From Synergistaceae bacterium (GTDB lineage Bacteria; Synergistota; Synergistia; Synergistales; Aminobacteriaceae): DNA of 64,000 nucleotides. Both the position numbers and the translations under genes were made by a program. The notes below the pieces were generated by a model. That model was not told where the DNA came from. It did no database searches and was given only the letters and a program-made list of their open reading frames with translations. Position 1 is the stretch's first letter. Each line of letters opens with the position of its first letter. Of this stretch, positions 40,983 through 49,505 are shown piece by piece. The stretch covers positions 1 through 64,000 of the forward strand of contig JAHDKT010000002.1 in assembly GCA_018436725.1 (NCBI GenBank). The letters are read 5' to 3'.

Positions 40983-42056
40983 CTATTTGCGGGAACCGCT
41001 TTTCTCCGACGCTTCGACGGCGACGAACTCCCCCTCGCACGGGGGGCCGGCGCAGATGTGGGCGACCCCGTTTTCGAAGTCGTAGACGACTCCGGCGACC
41101 GTGACGCCGCGTCTTCCGAGAGGCAGCGAGACGTCGGACGGGTGTCGGCAGAGCGCCTTCGGATAGTTTTCATGATCGCCGAGGCACTGCGCGATGTACG
41201 GAACGTCGATCCGGCCGCGGCGCTTCTCCAGAAGCTCTCTCAACCGATCTCCCCTCGGGCTCGTTTCGAGGGCGTTTCTCTCGGGGTAACGGACGAAGTG
41301 GTTCGCATGCGTAATGATTCCGTCCACAGGTTCGAGCACGTCGGCTCCGCCGGGGTGGGCTTCGAAATCGATGGCTCGCCCATCCGCGGACGCCAGCATG
41401 AAATTGCAGGAGACGCTCCGCTTCGCTTCGCGCAGCAGCTTCGCGGCTTCGTCGAAGGATCGGCAGGAGAGCGCCTTTCTTCTAAGAAACGTCACGGGGA
41501 CGCCGACGCCCCGGTTGTCGTCCACCGACTGGAGGTTGTTGGCGCATAGACCGACGCCGCGGCTGTTGAAGCCGTTCCGTATCACCTGTCCGGCTTCCGC
41601 CAGCCCGACGATCCAGGCGCCGCCGGGCTCTCTCATGCGCAGAATCACCACGTTGTCCAGAATGCCCGCGCGGTAGTCCCAGTTCTGCCCGACGTAGGTC
41701 CGCCCCCCTTCGCCGGCCTCCGGAAGCACGGCGAAGGATGTGCATTCGTTGGGGCGGGGGAATTTGGTGATCTCGTACCGGCAGTTCAACACCATCACCT
41801 CGTCGATCCCCAGTCCGGCTCCGTCTGCGATTCCGCGCGCCTCCTCCGCGAGTTCGGGGTAGGCGCCCGCGACGACGGGCATATACGAAAGAGCGGTCTC
41901 TTTTATCCGCTCCCAGCTCATGCCGCCGGTCTCGGCGAAGAGCGCGCGGTAGTCGTTCACTCCCGCCCTGATTTTCTCCTCCGCCAGCCTCCCGTACTGG
42001 AACCCGCCCTCGTAAGGACCGGCGGCGTCGATATCTATCAGTTGAAAAGTTCTCAT
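40983..42056 (-). CDS. C45-family Ntn hydrolase/acyltransferase, copy 1
   Basis: A 357-residue tandem paralogue of the next gene, both opening with M-R-T-F-Q-L. The same N-C-R-Y-E-I-T-K-F-P block leads to nucleophile C105 (E-C-T-S-F-A-V-L-P-E), with W-D-Y-R-A-G and G-L-A-E-A-G after it. It is cytosolic. AAGGAG precedes ATG 42056. It lies 40 bases after oppF, so the peptide importer and the two hydrolases share a transcript. Changes around the nucleophile (TS-F against TT-C) may give the two copies different acyl or peptide preference (inference). Confidence 0.85.
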   Translation of the reverse strand: MRTFQLIDIDAAGPYEGGFQYGRLAEEKIRAGVNDYRALFAETGGMSWERIKETALSYMPVVAGAYPELAEEARGIADGAGLGIDEVMVLNCRYEITKFPRPNECTSFAVLPEAGEGGRTYVGQNWDYRAGILDNVVILRMREPGGAWIVGLAEAGQVIRNGFNSRGVGLCANNLQSVDDNRGVGVPVTFLRRKALSCRSFDEAAKLLREAKRSVSCNFMLASADGRAIDFEAHPGGADVLEPVDGIITHANHFVRYPERNALETSPRGDRLRELLEKRRGRIDVPYIAQCLGDHENYPKALCRHPSDVSLPLGRRGVTVAGVVYDFENGVAHICAGPPCEGEFVAVEASEKSGSRK

Positions 42057-42096
42057 TCGTATTTTCTCCTTTTCCAGAGGCGTCGCATGCCGCGCG

Positions 42097-43047
42097 TTAT
42101 CGAAACAGAACGCACGAGACGAAATGATCGACGCCGATCTCCATCAGTTCCGGAGGAAAGAGCAGACATTCCGGCGTCGCCATGGGGCATCGCGGAGCGA
42201 AACGGCACCCTGGCCTCGGGTCGATGGGGCTGGTCACCTCGCCCCGGATCACGTCGAGCTTCTTCCGGTTCTTCAGCGAAGGAACGGGAATCGCGTCCAG
42301 AAGCGCCTTCGTGTACGGGTGGCTCGGATGCTCGAAGAGTTCGTCCGCCGGCGCCCGTTCCACGCACCGACCGAGGTACATGACCGCGATATCGTCGCTG
42401 ATGTGCTTCACGACGCTCATATCGTGGGTTATGAAGAGGTAGGTCAGCCCCATCTCGTCCTGAAGATCCATCATCAGGTTGAGAATCTGGGCCTGGATGG
42501 AGACGTCGAGAGCCGAAACCGGCTCGTCGCAGACGATGAACTCCGGATTGAGCGCGAGCGCCCGGGCCACTCCGATTCGCTGCCTCCGTCCGCCGTCGAG
42601 TTCGTGCGGATACGTGTTCACGAACCTCTCCGCGAGGCCCACGGTTTCCATAAGCTCGAAAACGCGCTCCAGCAGCTCTTCCCGGTTCGTTATCGCCCCC
42701 GTCACCTTGATGGGCTCGGCGATGATCTCGCTCACGGTCATCCTGGGGTTGAGCGAGGCGAAGGGGTCCTGAAAGATGATCTGCATCTCCTTTCGAAGCT
42801 CCTTCATCTTTCCCTGTCCGTACCCGAGGATGTTCTCCCCTTTGAACAGTATCTCGCCGCTCGTCGGCTCGACGAGTCTGAGCAGCAGCCTTCCCAGCGT
42901 CGACTTTCCGCACCCCGACTCGCCCACCATGCCGAGCGTCTCTCCCTTGCCGATGGAGATGTCGACGTCGTCCACCGCGTGGAGCAGTCCTCCGGCGACG
43001 GGAAAGTATTTTTTGAGGTTCTTCGTCCGAATCAAAGGGGCGCTCAT
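42097..43047 (-). CDS. oppF: oligopeptide/dipeptide ABC transporter ATPase (OppF/DppF-like)
   Basis: A 316-residue ATPase with Walker A GESGCGKST, an L-D-G-G-R-R-Q-R signature of the kind common in OppF, and Walker B I-V-C-D-E-P. It has the C-terminal oligopeptide-transport extension with C-R-F-A-P-R-C-P, a Cys pair that may hold iron-sulfur in this family. The start overlaps the oppD stop as ATGA. Confidence 0.92.
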   Translation of the reverse strand: MSAPLIRTKNLKKYFPVAGGLLHAVDDVDISIGKGETLGMVGESGCGKSTLGRLLLRLVEPTSGEILFKGENILGYGQGKMKELRKEMQIIFQDPFASLNPRMTVSEIIAEPIKVTGAITNREELLERVFELMETVGLAERFVNTYPHELDGGRRQRIGVARALALNPEFIVCDEPVSALDVSIQAQILNLMMDLQDEMGLTYLFITHDMSVVKHISDDIAVMYLGRCVERAPADELFEHPSHPYTKALLDAIPVPSLKNRKKLDVIRGEVTSPIDPRPGCRFAPRCPMATPECLLFPPELMEIGVDHFVSCVLFR

Positions 43048-44036
43048 CGCGTCGTCGCCCCTCTCTCCGGATGCGCGAACAGATGGCATCGTACCGAATG
43101 CGTTCCTCGGACGGCGGCGTCCGGAGAGACTCCGAAGCATATCTCCATGCGGCGCGGGCAACGCTCGACGAATCCGCACCCCGACGGCGGCGACGCGGGA
43201 TCCGGCATCAGGCCTTCTATCGGACTGAGCCGTCGGGTCTTCTTCGTCATATCCGGAATGGAGCCGAAGAGCCCTATCGTGTAGGGGTGATGCCGCCTGC
43301 CTTCGAAGATGTCCTCCACCGTCCCCAGTTCGATGATCTCCCCCGCGTACATGATGGCTACGCGGTCGCAGATCTGCGCGACCACTCCGAGGTCGTGCGT
43401 GATCAGGATCATGGAGGTTCCGAACTTCCGTTTCAGTTCGTCCATCATCTTCAACACCTGCGCCTGAATGGTGACGTCGAGCGCGGTAGTCGGCTCGTCG
43501 GCCAACAGTAGTTTGGGGTTGCACGCCAACGCGATGGCGATGACGATACGCTGCTTCATCCCCCCGGAAAACTGGTGAGGGTACTCTCCCTTGCGCTCCG
43601 CCGGAATGCCCACCATCCCCATCATCTCGTCCACCTTCGCCTCGATGGCGTCTCCGCCCAGATCCGGGTAGTGCAGCTTCAGGACCTCGGCGATCTGGTC
43701 GCCGACGGTGTGGATCGGGTTGAGGCTGGTCATGGGATCCTGGAAGATCATGGAGACGTCGTTTCCGCGGAGCAGGCGCATATCCGCCTCGGTGAGCCGC
43801 ATCAGACTTCTGCCCTCCAGAAAAATCTCCCCCTTCTTGACGATCCCTACCTTGTCGGGCAACAGGCGCATGACGCTCAGCGCCGTCGTGGTCTTTCCCG
43901 CTCCGGTCTCGCCCACCAGGCCGAGGGTCGTTCCCGCCTCGACGGACAGATCGACGCCGTTCAGGGCGTATATCTCGTCGTCGTCGGTCCTGTACATCAC
44001 ATGAAGATCTCTGATTTCCAATAGTTTTTCCGTCAT
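43044..44036 (-). CDS. oppD: oligopeptide/dipeptide ABC transporter ATPase (OppD/DppD-like)
   Basis: A 330-residue ATPase with Walker A GETGAGKTT, signature F-S-G-G-M-K-Q-R, Walker B L-L-A-D-E-P-T and the C-terminal oligopeptide domain with C-G-F-V-E-R-C-P. It pairs with OppF on the OppBC permease. GGGAG precedes ATG 44036. Confidence 0.92.
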   Translation of the reverse strand: MTEKLLEIRDLHVMYRTDDDEIYALNGVDLSVEAGTTLGLVGETGAGKTTTALSVMRLLPDKVGIVKKGEIFLEGRSLMRLTEADMRLLRGNDVSMIFQDPMTSLNPIHTVGDQIAEVLKLHYPDLGGDAIEAKVDEMMGMVGIPAERKGEYPHQFSGGMKQRIVIAIALACNPKLLLADEPTTALDVTIQAQVLKMMDELKRKFGTSMILITHDLGVVAQICDRVAIMYAGEIIELGTVEDIFEGRRHHPYTIGLFGSIPDMTKKTRRLSPIEGLMPDPASPPSGCGFVERCPRRMEICFGVSPDAAVRGTHSVRCHLFAHPERGATTR

Positions 44037-44059
44037 GATCGTTCTCCCTGCGCCCGTCG

Positions 44060-44977
44060 TCAGTTCTTCAGCCGCGGATCCATCGCGTCCCGAAGGCCGT
44101 CGCCGAGGAGAGTGAGCGACATGACGGCCATCACTATGGCGACGCCGGGGGCGACGGCGAGGTATGGGCGGTAGCGCAGCTGCCCCTTGGCCTCGGAGAG
44201 CATGGATCCCCATTCCGGCGTCGGCTCCGATATACCGAGCCCGATGAAGCTCAGAGAGGCGATGGTGATGACCGAGCGCGCCACGGTCTGGGTAGCCTGA
44301 ACGAGGATCGGCCCCATGGCGTTCGGCAGGATATGTCTGAAGATGATGCGCGCGTCGCTCGTACCGCAGGCTCTCGCGGCCTCGATGTACTCTTGGCCGA
44401 TGATGCCGAGGACGGAGGAGCGAACGATCCGCGACATCCGCGGTATCTGCGAAACGCCCATCGCGAGGACCAGGTTGAAGAGGCTCGTACCCAGGGCCGC
44501 GACCAGCGTGATGGCCATCAGAATATTCGGCACCGCGAGGAAGACGTCCATGATACGCATCAGGATGTTGTCGACCCTTCCTCCGTAGTAGGCGGCCGAC
44601 GCCCCTATGACGGCTCCGGCGGTCAGCGAAACGCAGATCGTCGCCATACCCACGAAGAGCGAGATACGCCCTCCGTAGATCACGCGGGCGAGCACGTCGC
44701 GCCCGAACTGATCGGTCCCCAGAAGATGTTCTCCAGAAGGGGGGCGGAAGCGCATGGAGAGGTTCTGCGCGACGGCGTCCTCCTCGTAGTCCATGAACAG
44801 GTCCGCCGAAAGAACCAGGATCGTCATCGCCGCGAAAAGAACGAGCCCCAGCATAGCCAACCTGTTCTTCTTCAGGCGAAGCCAGATCGTCCGCATCTGA
44901 CTCTTCTTTTTGTATCGACGAATCTTCTTCGCGGCCGCGACCCTTCCGCCGGCGGCCGTCCCGCTTCCCGTCGTCAT
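44060..44977 (-). CDS. oppC: oligopeptide/dipeptide ABC transporter permease (OppC/DppC-like)
   Basis: A 305-residue permease with a basic N terminus, six helices, the H-L-L-G-T-D-Q-F-G-R-D motif of OppC proteins and the EAA-type loop E-A-A-R-A-C-G-T-S-D. Its start overlaps the oppB stop by 4 bases. Confidence 0.92.
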   Translation of the reverse strand: MTTGSGTAAGGRVAAAKKIRRYKKKSQMRTIWLRLKKNRLAMLGLVLFAAMTILVLSADLFMDYEEDAVAQNLSMRFRPPSGEHLLGTDQFGRDVLARVIYGGRISLFVGMATICVSLTAGAVIGASAAYYGGRVDNILMRIMDVFLAVPNILMAITLVAALGTSLFNLVLAMGVSQIPRMSRIVRSSVLGIIGQEYIEAARACGTSDARIIFRHILPNAMGPILVQATQTVARSVITIASLSFIGLGISEPTPEWGSMLSEAKGQLRYRPYLAVAPGVAIVMAVMSLTLLGDGLRDAMDPRLKN

Positions 44978-45927
44978 ACCGTCACCTTCTTCGCCTTGCG
45001 CGTTACATACTTCGACTTCAACCTGGGGTCGATATACACGTAGACGATGTCCACGACGAGGTTGACGACGCTCGCTATGATCGCCGCGAACAGAACCGCC
45101 GCGATGACCATCGGCGTGTCCTTCGCCCGTATGGCGTTGATCATGAGCTGTCCCAAACCGGGAATCGCGAACACCTGTTCCACGACGATGGCCCCGCCGA
45201 GCGCGATCCCGAAGTTCACGCCGATGATGGTGACCACCGGAAGCAACGCGTTTCTGAGGGCGTGCCCGAAGATCACCCGGCTCTCCTTGGCGCCTTTCGC
45301 CCTCGCCGTCCTGATGTAGTCCTGACGGATGACTTCGAGCATGGTGGAGCGGGTCATCCGGAGCAGCGACGCCATGGTGTGCGCCGACGTCGCGATAGCC
45401 GGAAGGATGAGATGACGCCAGCTGTCGACGCCGAGCGAAGGAAGCAGGCGCAGTTTCAGCGAGAAGAGCAGAATGAGCATCATCGCGAACCAGAACGCCG
45501 GCATCGAAGTCAGCAGAAGAGACGCCCCCAGCGTGACGTTGTCGACGATGGTGTACTGCCTCACCGCCGACAGAACGCCTATGGGAAGCCCGAGGACGAT
45601 CGCTATCAGCGTGCTGGTCACGGCCAGATTGAGCGTGTAGGGGACGCGTGTCGCTATCTCCCGAAAAACGGGGATGTTCGTCCTGTAGGAGCGCCCGAAA
45701 TCACCCCGCAGCGCGTCGCCGACATACCGCGCGTACCGGACCGGAAAAGGGTCGTTGAGCCCCATCTCCTCCCGCAGCGCCTCGTACTGCTCCGGCCGCG
45801 CGCCTTCTCCGAGGATCATGATCGCCGGATCGCCCGGCGTCAGATTCATGATGCTGAAAATGAGGAACGTCACTCCCAGGATGACCGGAAAGATCATAAG
45901 AAGCCGTTTGACGATATACCTGAACAT
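44974..45927 (-). CDS. oppB: oligopeptide/dipeptide ABC transporter permease (OppB/DppB-like)
   Basis: A 317-residue permease with N-terminal Y-I-V-K-R-L-L, the F-G-R-S-Y motif and the coupling loop R-T-A-R-A-K-G-A-K-E. Six helices. ATG 45927 is preceded by a GGGGGG ribosome site; an ATG six codons upstream lacks one. Confidence 0.92.
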   Translation of the reverse strand: MFRYIVKRLLMIFPVILGVTFLIFSIMNLTPGDPAIMILGEGARPEQYEALREEMGLNDPFPVRYARYVGDALRGDFGRSYRTNIPVFREIATRVPYTLNLAVTSTLIAIVLGLPIGVLSAVRQYTIVDNVTLGASLLLTSMPAFWFAMMLILLFSLKLRLLPSLGVDSWRHLILPAIATSAHTMASLLRMTRSTMLEVIRQDYIRTARAKGAKESRVIFGHALRNALLPVVTIIGVNFGIALGGAIVVEQVFAIPGLGQLMINAIRAKDTPMVIAAVLFAAIIASVVNLVVDIVYVYIDPRLKSKYVTRKAKKVTV

Positions 45928-46016
45928 CGAGTACCCCCCTTGCACGGAGACGGGCCGCGGAGAAGACGTTTTCTTCCGCGGCCCGGTCCTATGGATGTCT
46001 GGATCGCGGTTTCGGT

Positions 46017-47576
46017 TTATTCTTCGAAATACATGTCGTGGACTGCGTATCTGTAGACGGGGTGAGGATAGAAGTTCTTCAGCTTCGCGTTGAAGAACAT
46101 ATGAATCGTGTCGGTGTAGATCGGGATGAGCGGGACGTCCTCTTTCAGAATCTCGAAGATTCGCCGGTAGAGCCGCAGCCGTTCTTCGCCGTCGGAGATC
46201 TTTCTGGCGCGTTCGATCAGCTCGTCGACCTCGGGATTCGAATACCCGGAATAATTATTCCCGCCGCCGAGCATGCTGCTGTGGAATCTCCTGGTGAGCG
46301 GGCTGTCCGCATCGCGCACCGTGGCGTTGATCATGCGCAGGCTGGCGACGAAATTCCTCTTTCCGCCGACGTCTTCGAGATAGGCCGCCCGCTCCATCTT
46401 ATCGAAGGAGACGTTGATGCCGATCTTCCGAAGCTGATCCTGGACGACCTCGGCGGGCTTCATGTAGGTCGCGCTTCCCTGCATGCTGAACACCACGTCG
46501 AAGCCGTCGGGGTACCCCGCCTCGGCGAGCAGCGCCTTCGCCTTCGCGAGATCCTGAGGGTACCACTCGAAATCGTCGAGATACCCGAAAACGGATGTGG
46601 GAACCAGGCAGTTCGCCACCCTGGCGAACCCCTCCGCCCCGCCGAGGACGATATCGTCCCGGTTGAGCGCGTAGGCCGCGGCCTGACGGATACGCTTGTC
46701 GGAGAAGACGCCCTTCGCGACGTTGAACGTGATGTGATGCAGCCCCACGCCGGGGCACTCCACCGAGGCGACGTTGTCGAGGCTTTCGAGGTATTCCTTG
46801 TCGGTGTTCGCGACGATGTAGTAGCAGTCGAGCGTGCCGTCTTCGAGAGCGATCGCGCCGGAGGAAGCGTCCGGAACGAGCTTGTAGATCAGATTCTCGA
46901 TATACGCGGGGCCGCCGTAGTAGTCGTCGAAACGTTCGAGAACGAGCGCGTCGCCGCTCCGCCATTCCTTCATCCTGTAGGCGCCCGTTCCGCAGGGGTT
47001 CCGCGCGAAATCGACGCCCGCCGCCTTCGCTTCTTCCACGGCTCTCTTGCTGACGATGGCGTAGGTCATGTTGGTCAGAACGTCGAGCACCGGGCTGTAC
47101 GCGTATTTCAGAACGCACTTCACGGTCATGTCGTCAACCTTCTCGAAACGCTCGATGGCTTCGCTGATGCCGCTCGAATAGCTGGACTCAAGCGAGCGTT
47201 GAAGGGAGAAGAAAACGTCGTCCGCGGTCATGACGTCGCCGTTGTGGAACTTGACGCCTTTCCTCAGATGGAAGGAGATCTCCGTCGAGTCGTCGTTGAA
47301 CTCCCAGCTTTCGGCGAGACCGGGGACAAGTTTGGTATAGTCCTTCGGATCCTCTTTGACGAGCGCGTCGTACATCTGGTACATCATCATGTGAGTGACG
47401 GTATCCTTGCTCGTGGCGGGGTCGAGAGACGACGCCTCCGCGTTGACTCCCCACATCAAAGAGTCCTTCGCGCTCGAGATCTTCCCTGAAGCCTCGGCGA
47501 GCCCGCCGAAAATCCCGGCGACGCCCCAGAGCGACAGGATGCCCAACAGTACCGCGAAACAGATGCCTTTTTTCAC
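46017..47576 (-). CDS. oppA: oligopeptide/dipeptide-binding protein (SBP family 5)
   Basis: A 519-residue periplasmic protein. Signal peptide at about 1-30 (ICFAVLLGILSLWGVAGI core), then the family 5 opening W-G-V-N-A-E-A-S-S-L-D-P and F-H-L-R-K-G-V-K-F-H-N-G-D. It captures peptides or peptide-like compounds for OppBCDF. The GTG start at 47576 has AAGGAGG 8 bases upstream. It is the first gene of the eight-gene leftward operon and is divergent from a LysR regulator. Confidence 0.92.
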   Translation of the reverse strand: MKKGICFAVLLGILSLWGVAGIFGGLAEASGKISSAKDSLMWGVNAEASSLDPATSKDTVTHMMMYQMYDALVKEDPKDYTKLVPGLAESWEFNDDSTEISFHLRKGVKFHNGDVMTADDVFFSLQRSLESSYSSGISEAIERFEKVDDMTVKCVLKYAYSPVLDVLTNMTYAIVSKRAVEEAKAAGVDFARNPCGTGAYRMKEWRSGDALVLERFDDYYGGPAYIENLIYKLVPDASSGAIALEDGTLDCYYIVANTDKEYLESLDNVASVECPGVGLHHITFNVAKGVFSDKRIRQAAAYALNRDDIVLGGAEGFARVANCLVPTSVFGYLDDFEWYPQDLAKAKALLAEAGYPDGFDVVFSMQGSATYMKPAEVVQDQLRKIGINVSFDKMERAAYLEDVGGKRNFVASLRMINATVRDADSPLTRRFHSSMLGGGNNYSGYSNPEVDELIERARKISDGEERLRLYRRIFEILKEDVPLIPIYTDTIHMFFNAKLKNFYPHPVYRYAVHDMYFEE

Positions 47577-47692
47577 TGCTTTCTCCTCCTTCGATTGTGT
47601 ATTGCGGGGGAACGACGCCCCCGAAAACAGCCCGCGCCTCCGTTTTTCGCCGTAGGAGCGTTTTCGGAGCGGCCTCGGAACGAACATGGATG

Positions 47693-47705
47693 GTACAATC
47701 TGTAC
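47693..47705. repeat. palindrome in the oppA-lysR divergent region
   Basis: GTACA, three bases, TGTAC: a perfect inverted repeat about 120 bases upstream of oppA. A possible regulator site. Confidence 0.35.
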
Positions 47706-47811
47706 GATGATGCATCGCGACGAAGAGCGGAACCGTCGCGGGTGTCGCGACATGACGGGGGCGTTTCATCCAGGGACGGGCGCGAAAACGCCCGGAGATT
47801 TCTTGAACGAT

Positions 47812-47841
47812 ATTTTACGCTTTGTCACAAAAATGTAAAAT
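47812..47841. repeat. inverted repeat near the lysR start (possible LysR site)
   Basis: ATTTTAC (47812-47818) and GTAAAAT (47835-47841), perfect arms 16 bases apart in an AT-rich patch, 75-104 bases before the LysR start. LysR regulators usually bind such interrupted dyads between divergent genes. A candidate promoter for lysR (TTGTCA at 47822, TTATTC at 47846) overlaps it. The remainder of the 339-base gap shows no gene. Confidence 0.4.
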
Positions 47842-47915
47842 TTGCTTATTCAATGCCCCCTATAACGATCTTCAATGAAGCGGCCCGAAGAGCCGCGAGA
47901 AGGAGAGAAACGCCC

Positions 47916-48857
47916 ATGCAACTCCGCAACATCGAGTACGTCCTGAGTATCGCCGAGACGGGGAGTTTTTCGAAATCGGCGAAAAAACTGTATATCAGCC
48001 AACCCGCCCTCAGTCAGACGATTCAGCGCCTGGAGGAGGAACTCGGCGCGAAACTCTTCGTCCGCGGAAGCAACGAGACGTCGCTTACACGGGCAGGAGA
48101 GCTTTTCGTGGAGGACGCGAAAAAAATTCTCATGCTGAGCGAACAGATCAAGAAAAAAATGGCGGACGTGCAGGATCTGCTGGAAGGACACGTCGTGCTC
48201 GGGATCTCGCAGTACAACGGGCAGCTCTACTTCTCCAACATGCTGTTGGAGTTCAAAAAACGATACCCGAACATCAAACTGAGCATCGTCGAAGATTATT
48301 CATCGGCGCTCGAACACAGGCTTACGACGGGAAGCCTCGACTTCGCCATCCTTACCGCCCCTTCGAATTCGGACGAAATGTTGTTCGAACATCTGTTCTT
48401 CGAAGAAATTTTTCTTGCCGCGCCCTCCTCCCACCCCGTCGGAGAAAAAGCCCCGGTCAGGCCGGGGCGGTTCGGCTCCGTGGAGCTTTCCTGGTTCAAG
48501 GACGACGAGTTCGTACTGATGAAAAGCGGACACCGCTTCCGCGCCATCACGGACACGTTTTTCCGACAGGCGGGGTTCGAACCCAGAGTAGTCTTCGAGA
48601 GCAGAAGCAGCAACACCATCCAGTCGTTCATCACCGGCGGGGTGGGGGTCGGTTTCATCACCGCCACACAGCAGAGGAACACTCCGGCGAAATGGCGATC
48701 GGCGTACTACCGCATGGAGGATGTCGACGCGAAAAGAGAACACGTCGTCGCGTACAGGAAGGACGCCTATGTCTCCTACGCGGCCAGGGCGTTCATCGAA
48801 ATAGCGAAAACGATCTGCAAACGTCAGTTCAACTACGCCGACGACATGACCACGTAA
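47916..48857 (+). CDS. LysR-family transcriptional regulator
   Basis: A 313-residue regulator. The N-terminal winged helix-turn-helix reads Q-L-R-N-I-E-Y-V-L-S-I-A-E-T-G-S-F-S and S-Q-P-A-L-S-Q-T-I-Q-R-L-E-E-E-L-G. The C-terminal effector domain resembles other LysR proteins. AAGGAG precedes ATG 47916. It is transcribed away from oppA, the classical arrangement for control of the divergent operon; the inducer may be the imported peptide or its cleavage product (inference). Confidence 0.92.
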   Translation: MQLRNIEYVLSIAETGSFSKSAKKLYISQPALSQTIQRLEEELGAKLFVRGSNETSLTRAGELFVEDAKKILMLSEQIKKKMADVQDLLEGHVVLGISQYNGQLYFSNMLLEFKKRYPNIKLSIVEDYSSALEHRLTTGSLDFAILTAPSNSDEMLFEHLFFEEIFLAAPSSHPVGEKAPVRPGRFGSVELSWFKDDEFVLMKSGHRFRAITDTFFRQAGFEPRVVFESRSSNTIQSFITGGVGVGFITATQQRNTPAKWRSAYYRMEDVDAKREHVVAYRKDAYVSYAARAFIEIAKTICKRQFNYADDMTT

Positions 48858-48898
48858 GAAGGCGGCGCGCCCGGCTGCGGCAAAGAAGAAGACGGGCC

Positions 48899-48926
48899 TT
48901 GCAAAAAGGCCCGGGAGGGTTATAGT
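48899..48926 (+). promoter_or_regulatory. promoter of the CGGC-domain gene
   Basis: TTGCAA (48899-48904), a 16-base spacer and TATAGT (48921-48926). The -35 box lies in a perfect 8-bp hairpin (48893-48900 with 48906-48913) that may also end the LysR transcript, although no T run follows. Confidence 0.5.
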
Positions 48927-48991
48927 AATGAGAACCGATATCAACAATCCGGCCACACGACCGGAATTTCGATTCGAGGAGGCGTTTTTTT

Positions 48992-49441
48992 ATGAGCAGC
49001 GACATCGTCCGGATAGGGATTTTCATCTGCAACCGCTACCACACGTGCGCCGGGGGCAAGTGCCTGCGCTCCATGCGCAGCAGGGAGGGCGCGTTCAGCG
49101 TGTACAAGGACAGGGAGGTCGAACTCGTCGGGTACACCACCTGCGACGGTTGCCCCGGCGGCAACATCGAGTACGCCCCCGCCGAGATGAAGAAGAACGG
49201 CGCGACGGTGATCCACCTCGCCACGGGGATGCTCGTCGGCTATCCGCCCTGTCCCCGGATCGACTTCTTCCGCCGCTACATCGGCACGGCCTTCGGCCTC
49301 CCGGTGGTCGTGGGCACGCACCCGATCCCGGAGAAGTACTTCGTCATCCACGAGGCGCTGGGGACGTGGAACTCCCCGATGTGGCAGGAGCTGATCGCCC
49401 CGGCGCTCGCCACCCCGGAGATCCGTCTGGCGTACAACTAG
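48992..49441 (+). CDS. CGGC-domain protein (putative metal-binding)
   Basis: A 149-residue protein with the family cysteines: I-C-N-R-Y-H-T-C-A-G-G-K-C-L-R at about 13-27, T-T-C-D-G-C-P-G-G at about 49-57 and Y-P-P-C-P at about 84-88. CGGC-domain proteins are found in anaerobes and are thought to bind a metal or iron-sulfur centre; no reaction is established. The start at 48992 follows GAGGAGG. It is a single-gene unit that converges on hcp. Confidence 0.82.
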   Translation: MSSDIVRIGIFICNRYHTCAGGKCLRSMRSREGAFSVYKDREVELVGYTTCDGCPGGNIEYAPAEMKKNGATVIHLATGMLVGYPPCPRIDFFRRYIGTAFGLPVVVGTHPIPEKYFVIHEALGTWNSPMWQELIAPALATPEIRLAYN

Positions 49442-49453
49442 TTTCAGGACACG

Positions 49454-49488
49454 ACGAAGGGGAGGCGCGCGCCTCCCCTTCGTGTTTT
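49454..49488 (+). terminator. terminator between the CGGC-domain gene and hcp
   Basis: A 30-base perfect palindrome (49454-49483, 15-bp arms) followed by GTTTT. Its symmetry could also serve the converging hcp transcript, but the T run is only on the rightward side. Confidence 0.8.
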
Positions 49489-49505
49489 CCGAACTTCGGT
49501 GCTTC

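Noticed and set aside
42560..42600. OppF signature LDGGR as a degenerate, dead ATPase motif
   Set aside because: D-G-G-R-R-Q-R is a common variant in OppF/DppF proteins and not evidence of inactivity.
42124..43284. Long rightward frame opposite oppF/oppD
   Set aside because: An antisense shadow of two clear ATPase genes with no recognisable domain.
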